From positions 1,860,001-1,924,000 of the forward strand of contig NZ_CP147913.1 of assembly GCF_037414475.1 (NCBI RefSeq): a DNA stretch of 64,000 bases, in the 5' to 3' direction. Position numbers and translations under genes: made by a program. The stretch comes from Myxococcus stipitatus (GTDB taxonomy: Bacteria; Myxococcota; Myxococcia; Myxococcales; Myxococcaceae). Each line of letters opens with the position of its first letter. The first letter of the stretch is position 1. Of this stretch, positions 54,095-61,209 are shown piece by piece. The notes under the pieces were generated by a model. The model searched no databases. It was not told the origin of the DNA and was given only the letters and a program-made list of their open reading frames with translations.

Positions 54095-56718
54095 AGAACG
54101 TCGAGGATGTCTACAAGCTGTCCCCCCTCCAACGAGAGCTCCTCGCGCGGGCACCGTCGTCGCCCGAACCCCGTGTCGAACACCTCTCCTGGAGCTTCCG
54201 GGGCGAACTGGATGAAGGAGCCCTGGAGGGCGCGCTGAAGGAGCTGGTGCGCCGGCACACCGCGCTGCGCACGGCCTTCTTCACCCAGGGCCTCGCGGAG
54301 CCCATGCAGGTGGTTCGCGCTCAGGTCGACCCCACGCTGGAGCGGCAGGACCTCACGGCGCTCCCGGAGGCGGAGCAGACCGCGCGCATCGAGCAGCACC
54401 TCGCCACGCAACGCGAGCGAGGACTGAACCTCATCGCCGCGCCGCTCGTCGGGCTGACGCTCTTCCGCACCTCGGCGGCCATGGGGACCCTCGTCTTCGG
54501 CTACAGCCCCCTGGTGCTGGACCGGGCCTCGGCGCGCATCTGCCTCAAGGAACTCTTCCAGCTCTACAAGGCCACGCGGGAGAAGTCGGAGGCGGGGCTC
54601 GAGCCGGGCCAGCCCTTCCGCAAGTACGTCGCCTGGTTGGAGCAGCAGGACCCGCGCGAAGCGGAGGTGCGCTTCCGTGAGGCCCTCCACGGACTCCAAC
54701 CTTCGCGGCTTCCCGAGCGCACCGGCACGGACGAGACCCCGGGAACCTCCGCGTGGCTCACCCAGCAGCTCATCCTCTCCACCGCGGAGAGTGAGACGGT
54801 GCAGACCTTCGTTCGCAAGAACAAGGTGAGCCTGGGCACGCTGGCCCAGGCGGCCTGGGCGGTGTTGCTGCGCCGCCAGACGGGCGCCAGCGACACGAGC
54901 TTCGGCGTATACGTCACCGGTCGTCCCGAGGGGACACCGTGGAGTGACGTGCTGGTGGGAGGACTGGCGAACACGCTGCCCCGGCGCATCTCCGTCCCCT
55001 CCGAGGGCAACCTGCTGCGCTGGCTCCGAGGCCTCCATGCCGACCTGAGCGCCTGGCATTCCTCCGATGGCAGCTCGCCCAACCAGGTCCGTCAGTGGCT
55101 CGGCGTACCCGAGGGGGCTCCGCTCTTCCAGAGTGTCGTCTCCACCGAGGAGGTCGCCGAGGACGACGTGCTGGTGCCCCTCGCGCGCGGACTGGGCTTC
55201 CAGCTCCCGGCCGTTCCGCTCTCGGCGCCCACGCATCCCCTCTCCGTCAGCGTGGTGTCCGCGTCGCGAGTGTCGCTGCGGTTCACCTACGACACACGCC
55301 GCTTCGAATCCCTGTCCATCATCCACCTCACGGCGCAACTCCACTCGCTGCTGGTCGGCATGACCTCGCAGCCGGAGCAGGACCTCACCGCGCTGTTGCA
55401 AGCCACCGTGGAGCCCTTGCGCGCCACGGCCTCCTCGTCGCGAGAGCTGGGCCCTCGCGAGCTCCAGATGTTGCTCGCGCAGCACCCCGCCGTGCGCCAG
55501 GTCCGCGTGACGGAGGGACCGCGGGGGCTCGTGAGCCACGTCGTCCCCGCGCCTCGGCCGGGGGCGGGAAAGAAGCTCGACTTCAGCCTCTTCTTCTTCG
55601 CGGACGACGGTGGGGGCGAGGAGCGCTATCGCCTGTATCTGGAGGCGGGGAAGTTCGCGGACCAGAACGGCTTCTCGGCGGTGTGGTCGCCGGAGCGTCA
55701 CTTCCACGAGCACGGAGGGCTCTACCCGAACCCCGCCGTGTTGAACGCCGCGCTGGCGACGGTGACGAAGAACGTGGGCCTGCGCGCGGGGAGCGTCGTG
55801 CTGCCGCTCCAGAGTCCGTTCCGCGTCGCCGAGGAGTGGTCCATCGTCGACAACCTCTCCAAGGGACGTGCGGGCATCTCCATCGCCTCCGGGTGGGTGC
55901 CCAACGATTTCGCCTTCGCTCCGGAGAACTATGCGAACAAGCGCGAGGTGATGTTCCGCAACCTGGACCTCGTCCAGCGCCTCTGGCGAGGTGAGTCCAT
56001 CCCGGCGAAGGACGGCGTGGGCAATGACATCACGCTGCGCGTCTTCCCCCGGCCCGTCCAGGAGGCGCTGCCCATCTGGGTCACCTGCGCGGGAGGCGTG
56101 GACCTCTTCGAGAAGACGGGGCGCGACGGCTACCACATGTTGACGTCGCTGCTCGGCCAATCGCTCGAGGACGCGCTGCAGAAGACAGGCATCTACCAGA
56201 CGCACCTGAGGAACGCGGGGCACGACCCATCCAAGCGGGTGGCCACGCTGATGATGCACACGTTCCTCGGGAAGGACACGCAGGAGGTGCTGCACAAGGT
56301 CCGCGAGCCGCTCACCCAGTACCTCGCCTCACACGTCCACCTCATGCAGACGATGGCCAAGAGCCTCAACCTCCAGGTGGACATCAACGAGCCGAAGTGG
56401 GTGCGCTACGTCGCCTCGTTCGCCTTCGAGCGCTACTACCGGACGGGAGCGCTGATTGGCACGCCCACCTCGTGTCTGCCCATGGTCGACCGACTCATCG
56501 AGGGCGGCGTCAACGAGGTCGCCTGCTTCATCGACTTCGGGGTGGAGACGGACGACGTCCTGGAGAGCCTCGTGCACCTGGCGGAGCTCAAGCGGCTGGT
56601 CGATGACGAGGCGCTGCGCACGCGCCATGTCCTCAATGAGTACCTCGACGAGCGCCTGCCCGGCGCACGTCCGGCGGTGACGTTCGACATGGTGGAGGCG
56701 CTGCCGGCCACGGCCTGA
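54091..56718 (+). CDS. Inactive condensation domain fused to a luciferase-like monooxygenase
   Basis: Protein of 875 aa, ATGA overlap with the upstream NRPS, and AAGAGGA 10 nt before the start. Residues 1-430 are homologous to the first C domains of the two preceding NRPSs, starting MKNVEDVYKLSPLQ. The HHLVLDG motif has become SPLVLDR (139-145), so both catalytic His are lost. Residues about 496-870 are an FMN-dependent luciferase-like monooxygenase of the MupA/Atu3671 natural-product group (LDFSLFFFADD, WSPERHFHEHGG, YPNPAVLNAALA, GIASGW-like ISIASGW). In other NRPS/PKS systems this domain sits inside a module. Here it is carried by a C-domain shell with no A or PCP. It likely docks on the carrier-epimerase end of the PKS and oxidises a tethered intermediate in trans. 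The reaction is not predictable from sequence. Confidence 0.93.
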   Translation: MKNVEDVYKLSPLQRELLARAPSSPEPRVEHLSWSFRGELDEGALEGALKELVRRHTALRTAFFTQGLAEPMQVVRAQVDPTLERQDLTALPEAEQTARIEQHLATQRERGLNLIAAPLVGLTLFRTSAAMGTLVFGYSPLVLDRASARICLKELFQLYKATREKSEAGLEPGQPFRKYVAWLEQQDPREAEVRFREALHGLQPSRLPERTGTDETPGTSAWLTQQLILSTAESETVQTFVRKNKVSLGTLAQAAWAVLLRRQTGASDTSFGVYVTGRPEGTPWSDVLVGGLANTLPRRISVPSEGNLLRWLRGLHADLSAWHSSDGSSPNQVRQWLGVPEGAPLFQSVVSTEEVAEDDVLVPLARGLGFQLPAVPLSAPTHPLSVSVVSASRVSLRFTYDTRRFESLSIIHLTAQLHSLLVGMTSQPEQDLTALLQATVEPLRATASSSRELGPRELQMLLAQHPAVRQVRVTEGPRGLVSHVVPAPRPGAGKKLDFSLFFFADDGGGEERYRLYLEAGKFADQNGFSAVWSPERHFHEHGGLYPNPAVLNAALATVTKNVGLRAGSVVLPLQSPFRVAEEWSIVDNLSKGRAGISIASGWVPNDFAFAPENYANKREVMFRNLDLVQRLWRGESIPAKDGVGNDITLRVFPRPVQEALPIWVTCAGGVDLFEKTGRDGYHMLTSLLGQSLEDALQKTGIYQTHLRNAGHDPSKRVATLMMHTFLGKDTQEVLHKVREPLTQYLASHVHLMQTMAKSLNLQVDINEPKWVRYVASFAFERYYRTGALIGTPTSCLPMVDRLIEGGVNEVACFIDFGVETDDVLESLVHLAELKRLVDDEALRTRHVLNEYLDERLPGARPAVTFDMVEALPATA

Positions 56719-56735
56719 CAGCCCCATCCGGGCGG

Positions 56736-56763
56736 GTCCTCGCGAGAATCTCCTCGCGAGGAC
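56736..56763. terminator. Bidirectional hairpin terminator
   Basis: GTCCTCGCGAG (56736-56746) and CTCGCGAGGAC (56753-56763) form a perfect 11-bp stem with a 6-nt loop. It lies exactly between the stop codons of two convergent genes. There is no strong T-tract, but the position and stem strength support a terminator for the 35-kb operon and for the opposing gene. Confidence 0.65.
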
Positions 56764-59706
56764 TCAGGCGCCTGGCTCGTTCAGGAGCTTGCGCACGGTG
56801 TCCGCATAGAGCGCCACGTTCGACGGCTCCATCATGTCGAAGTGGGCGTTGACCCACCGCTTCTCGATATCGAACGGGTGGATGTGCAGCGAGCCCCCGA
56901 CGAACGGACGCCACCGCTCCAAGGCCTCATTGCCTCGCACGGCGATGATGTCCACGCGGCCCGGGTACGGATAAGCGGGCCGATAGCGCGCGTTGAGCTG
57001 CTCACACCGGCGCGTGACGGCCAGGGCCCGCCGCGCTCCCGCGCCGTCGATGCCAGGGATGAGCAGCATCCGGTCCGCGGGGGCATGGTTCGCGAGCGCC
57101 AGCTCGACGAAGTAGTCCCACGCGCCGTGCTCATCCAGACGCGCGAACCGCTCCGAGTCAAAGGCCTCCGGGAAGGCCAGCTCCAGCATCGGTCCGATGC
57201 TGCGGGACTCTCCGGTGAGCAGGAAGGCGATGGCGAATCGCCAGACCGGGGTCTGCTGCTGGATGACCTTCATCATCGGCAGCACCGCGCGCAGCTTCGG
57301 GTTCGTCAGGGCCAGCCGGAACAAGGGCCGGATGAGCGCCAGCGTCGAGCGGGCCTTGAGCTGGAGCCAATGAGAGCGGGGCCCGCCCGTATCGAACATG
57401 ACGAGGCGGGACACCACTTCGCCCTCCGTCAGGAGCAGCAACGCCATCTGGACGGCGACCTGACCGCCCAGGGACCAGCCGCCCAGCATGTACGGCCCCC
57501 GGGGCTGCACCTGCCGCAGGGCCGCGAGATAGTCCTCGGCCATCTGCTCCACGGTCATCTCCTCCGCGCCGCCCCTGAAGAGTTGCTGCGCCTGGAAGAC
57601 ATGCACCGGGCGCTCTTCGCCCAGCCGCCGGACCAGATTCACGTACGGGAAGGCCCAGCCCCCCGCGGCATGGACGAGGAAGAACGGCCTCCCCTCCCCC
57701 TTGCGCTGGAGCGTCACCAGCGGTGTGCCAGCCGCCCCTTCATCCCGCCGCAGGAGCTGCGCCTGACGCGCAATCGTATCCGCCGCGAGCAGCTCCGTGG
57801 CCTGGACGGACTTCGACAGGCGCCGCTCCACTTCCCCCGCGGCCCGAGTCGCCGACACGGAGTCCGCGCCCAGCTCCAGGAAGAGGTTGTCCTCCAGGCC
57901 GATGGGGCTGATGCCCAACACCTCTTCCCAGATCCACGCGAGCTGCCGCTCCCAGAGGTCCCGAGGCTCCACGAAGGGCCCGGCGTTCGCGGGACGGACT
58001 CGGGCTCGCACGGTGCGATGGGCCTCCCGCAACCGCTCCTGGTAGAGCTTGCGATTGGACGACCGGGAGAGCTTCCCCGAGGTGCTCTTGAGCAGCGCCC
58101 CCTGCTCGACGATGTCCACGTCCGCCACGGTGACGTTGAGCCGCGTCCACACCTTCTCGCGCAGCGTCCGCCGCAGCGCCTCGCGGTCGGTGTCCGCCCC
58201 TTCGGGCTCGAGCATCACGATGACGTCCTCGGTGCCCGCCACGTCATCGAAGAGGCCGAAGACAACGAGCCGTCCGGCCTTGATGCCCGGCACCTCTCCA
58301 GCCACCTCCTCCACGTCGCTGGGGTGGACGTTGTGTCCTCGGTGGATGATGAGGTCCTTGGCCCGGCCGGAGACATACAGCTCGCCCTCCGCCATGTAGC
58401 CAAGGTCTCCCGTCTTGTACCAGCCGTCCTCCGTGAAGGCGTCCAGCGAGAGGAGCCCCTCCACGCCGTAACCTGGAATGCGGCTCGAACCGCGCACCTG
58501 AATCTCACCCACGCGCCGCTCGCCCGGCGCACCGCCGATGCGCACCTCCATCTCCTCGAGGATGCGCCCGCAGGAGACGAACGTCAGCAACTCCGCCTCG
58601 GGAGTGCCCTCCGGCGCGGGAGCGGCGTGGTGCTCGGAGGAGACCGCGCGCGCCAGGACCCGGTCCACCCGGGCCGGACGGCCTGGCTCGGTCTGCGTGA
58701 CGGCGAACGTCGTCTCCGCCATCGCGTAGCACGCGTGCAGGTGCTCCTCGCGAACGCCCCACTTCTCGAAGCGCCGCAGGAAGTGCTCGTGTGAGCGATG
58801 GCGCACCGGCTCGCTGCAATTGATGAACGCCCGGAGGGAGCCGAGGTCCAACCCCGCCAGGTCCGCGTCCTGGATGCGCTCCGCGCAGAGCTTGTAGGCG
58901 AAGTTGGGAAGCCAGACGAGCGAGGCCCGGTAGGTGGACATCGCCTGGAAGAGTGTCACCGGCTCGGCCAGCCACTCGAACGGAGACATGTGGACAGACA
59001 GGTGCCCCTGGTAGAGCGGCACCAGCAGACACGCCACCAACCCCATGTCGTGGTAGAGCGGCAACCAACTGACGACCCTGTCCGAGGCACTCAACTCCAG
59101 GGCCTTCGCGTAGGTGCGAGCCTGACTCGCCATCATCTCCCCGGTGATGCGCACGCACTTGCGCAGGCCCGTGGTGCCCGAGGAGAACTGCAGGAAGTCC
59201 ATCGACGGTGCCGGCAGCGCCGCGACGGGGGCGGCCGCCAGGATGTCCTCGGGCGGGAACTCCACCACCTGGGAGGGAAGCCGCGCGCGAGTGACGACAC
59301 CGGTGAACTCGCGCGAGGTGATGACCCACCGCGCGCCCGTGGACGACGCGATGGGGCGAAGCGTCTCGTGGAAGCGCTCCTCGCTCTGCTTGAGCGAGGG
59401 AAACGAGAGGATGGAAGGCAAAGCCCCCGCCGCCATCGCCCCCAGGAAGCCGAGGACCTCTTCATACGGCGAGGCGCTCAAGACGAAGACGATGTCCCCA
59501 GGCACGACCCCCGCCTGGACCAGCGCGGCGCCCATCGCCCCGATGCGCGACTGGAGCTTCGCCCAGGACAACTCCACGGGTGCTCCCGCACGGGACAAGA
59601 ACACCAGGGCGCCTTCGTCGGGCCGCGAGGCCGCATGCAGCCCGATGCGCTCAATCAACGAGATGACAGGAGGGGCAGCCACTCCCCGCGCGAGGTTGCC
59701 AATCAT
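56764..59706 (-). CDS. AMP-ligase (FAAL-like)-ACP-thioesterase protein
   Basis: Protein of 980 aa on the opposite strand to the hybrid operon. Residues 1-575 are an adenylate-forming ligase of FAAL type (WLPLYHDMGLVA). Its A3 core is unusual, FSSGTTGLRKCV in place of SGTTGxPKGV, although the lysine remains, and A10 (STSGKLSRSS) is present. An ACP (597-665) has LGADS, Ser616. Residues 680-975 are a type I TE with GWSLG (Ser745) and a late His (NAHFDMM). There is no C or KS domain, so on its own it would activate an acid, hold it as a thioester and release it. Roles could be supply of an activated starter to the neighbouring synthases, ester or amide formation with a free nucleophile, or an independent small product. 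Convergent with the operon and divergent from an MFS gene. Confidence 0.93.
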   Translation of the reverse strand: MIGNLARGVAAPPVISLIERIGLHAASRPDEGALVFLSRAGAPVELSWAKLQSRIGAMGAALVQAGVVPGDIVFVLSASPYEEVLGFLGAMAAGALPSILSFPSLKQSEERFHETLRPIASSTGARWVITSREFTGVVTRARLPSQVVEFPPEDILAAAPVAALPAPSMDFLQFSSGTTGLRKCVRITGEMMASQARTYAKALELSASDRVVSWLPLYHDMGLVACLLVPLYQGHLSVHMSPFEWLAEPVTLFQAMSTYRASLVWLPNFAYKLCAERIQDADLAGLDLGSLRAFINCSEPVRHRSHEHFLRRFEKWGVREEHLHACYAMAETTFAVTQTEPGRPARVDRVLARAVSSEHHAAPAPEGTPEAELLTFVSCGRILEEMEVRIGGAPGERRVGEIQVRGSSRIPGYGVEGLLSLDAFTEDGWYKTGDLGYMAEGELYVSGRAKDLIIHRGHNVHPSDVEEVAGEVPGIKAGRLVVFGLFDDVAGTEDVIVMLEPEGADTDREALRRTLREKVWTRLNVTVADVDIVEQGALLKSTSGKLSRSSNRKLYQERLREAHRTVRARVRPANAGPFVEPRDLWERQLAWIWEEVLGISPIGLEDNLFLELGADSVSATRAAGEVERRLSKSVQATELLAADTIARQAQLLRRDEGAAGTPLVTLQRKGEGRPFFLVHAAGGWAFPYVNLVRRLGEERPVHVFQAQQLFRGGAEEMTVEQMAEDYLAALRQVQPRGPYMLGGWSLGGQVAVQMALLLLTEGEVVSRLVMFDTGGPRSHWLQLKARSTLALIRPLFRLALTNPKLRAVLPMMKVIQQQTPVWRFAIAFLLTGESRSIGPMLELAFPEAFDSERFARLDEHGAWDYFVELALANHAPADRMLLIPGIDGAGARRALAVTRRCEQLNARYRPAYPYPGRVDIIAVRGNEALERWRPFVGGSLHIHPFDIEKRWVNAHFDMMEPSNVALYADTVRKLLNEPGA

Positions 59707-59810
59707 TGGCCCAAGCTAACGACCCCACACCGCCGACTTCAAGGAACTACTTGTCTTACGATTAAAACAAGCGAAACGTGCTAACTTGAGAAAACCGCAC
59801 GAACCCCACC
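59707..59810. promoter_or_regulatory. Divergent promoter region, ligase-ACP-TE / MFS
   Basis: The 104-bp gap contains an AT-rich core (59745-59790) unlike its GC-rich flanks. A small inverted repeat, CTTGT (59750-59754) and ACAAG (59767-59771), spans its centre. It must drive both divergent genes; co-regulation through the dyad is possible. No clear -10/-35 hexamers could be assigned. Confidence 0.5.
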
Positions 59811-61127
59811 ATGCGAAGATTCCTGCTCATCTGCCTGGCGCAGTTTCTGTCCATGCTTGGCACGTACACCACGTCGTTCGGGTTGGGCGTCTGGCTCTAC
59901 CAGAGCACGGGCTCCCTGACGCTCAACGCCTGGGTCTCACAGGCGGCCATCCTGCCGATGCTCCTGGTCGCGCCGCTCACCGGGGTCCTGGTGGACCGCT
60001 GGGGACCGCGCCGAGCGATGATGGTGGGTCATCTGGGAGCGGCCGTGGCGCCGTTGGTGTTGACGGTGCTGTATCGGATGGACGCGCTCCACGTCGCGGC
60101 CATTCTCGCCATGATTACGCTGGGGGCGCTCCTCACCTCGCTCCACTTCCCAGCGCAGTCCTTGGCGCTGACGTTGATGGTGCCCCAGGAGCAATACGGC
60201 CAGGCCAACGGGGTGATTCAGTTCTCCATCGCCATGGTGCAAGTGCTCTCGCCGCTGATGGGGGCGTGGCTCATCACCCGGGTGGGGCTGGACGGCGTGC
60301 TGATGACGAACCTGGCCACCTTCATCGTGGCGCTGGGCATCCTGCTGGCGGTGGAGATTCCACCCCTCCCCCACACGAAGGAAGCGGGCGCGCGCGGCTC
60401 GCTCCTGGCGGAGATGACCGAGGGCTGGACGTATGTCCGTCAGCGCCCGGGGCTCTCGGGGCTGCTGGTGGTGATGGGCATGGCGAACTTCAACCTGGGC
60501 ATGCTCCAGATTCTGGTGGTGCCCTTGGTGTTGGGCTTCGCCGACACGCAGGCGCTGGGGACCATCCAGTCCTTCGCCGGGGTCGGCATGCTGCTGGGCG
60601 GCGTGTTCATGATGGTCTGGGGAGGCCCTCAGCGGCGGATTCTCGCGGCGCTCGGCTTCCTGCTCCTCCAGGGGCTGTTGTTGCTGCTCGGGGGAGCACG
60701 CGCCTCGGTGTGGCTGGTCGCGGTGGGAGCGTTTGGCATCATGGGCTCGCTGACGCTCATCGTCGGCAGTCTCACGGTGGTCTGGCAGCGCAAGGTCCCC
60801 ATCTCGCTCCAGGGCCGGGTGTTCGCCGTGCGCCGGGTCGTCGCCCAGGCCATGTTCCCGCTGGCCTACGCGGTGGCGGGGCCGCTGGTGGATGACGTCT
60901 TCGAACCGATGATGGCCCAGGGCGGCAGGCTCGCGGGAAGCGTGGGCGCGGTGCTGGGCGTGGGGAGCGGAAGAGGGGTGGCCCTGCTCCTGGTCCTCCT
61001 TGGAATCCTGACGGCGACCACGGCCATCCTCGGCTTCCTGGCGCCCAGGCTCCGCCGGCTCGAGGAGGACCTGCCCGACGCCAAGGAGGAGCCGGTCTCC
61101 CCGGCTCCCGTGGCCGCCGTGTCTTGA
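59811..61127 (+). CDS. MFS exporter, paralogue of the one at 10187
   Basis: Protein of 438 aa with about 12 membrane segments and loop motif LVDRWGPRR between TM2 and TM3. The ATG at 59811 follows directly on the AT-rich divergent promoter and puts TM1 about 4 residues in. It shares distinctive stretches with the MFS in the first cluster (TSFGLGVWLYQSTG, LQGRVFAVRR, PLAYAVAGPLVDDVFEP), so both belong to the same EntS-like efflux group. Sharing a promoter region with the ligase-ACP-TE gene and lying beside the hybrid operon, it is the best candidate exporter for that operon's product, which otherwise has no transporter gene. Confidence 0.92.
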   Translation: MRRFLLICLAQFLSMLGTYTTSFGLGVWLYQSTGSLTLNAWVSQAAILPMLLVAPLTGVLVDRWGPRRAMMVGHLGAAVAPLVLTVLYRMDALHVAAILAMITLGALLTSLHFPAQSLALTLMVPQEQYGQANGVIQFSIAMVQVLSPLMGAWLITRVGLDGVLMTNLATFIVALGILLAVEIPPLPHTKEAGARGSLLAEMTEGWTYVRQRPGLSGLLVVMGMANFNLGMLQILVVPLVLGFADTQALGTIQSFAGVGMLLGGVFMMVWGGPQRRILAALGFLLLQGLLLLLGGARASVWLVAVGAFGIMGSLTLIVGSLTVVWQRKVPISLQGRVFAVRRVVAQAMFPLAYAVAGPLVDDVFEPMMAQGGRLAGSVGAVLGVGSGRGVALLLVLLGILTATTAILGFLAPRLRRLEEDLPDAKEEPVSPAPVAAVS

Positions 61128-61156
61128 GTCCGTACCAATGATTCACATCCACCGCC

Positions 61157-61185
61157 GGGGCCTTGACAGGGATTGTCCTGGCCCC
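61157..61185. terminator. Possible terminator between MFS and ADOP genes
   Basis: GGGGCC (61157-61162) pairs with GGCCCC (61180-61185), and inside it CAGG pairs with CCTG around GATTGT. A four-base bulge (TTGA) interrupts the left arm. It lies between convergent stops; no T-tract. Confidence 0.4.
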
Positions 61186-61209
61186 TCGCGTGGAAGGGGT
61201 TTCGCCGGC

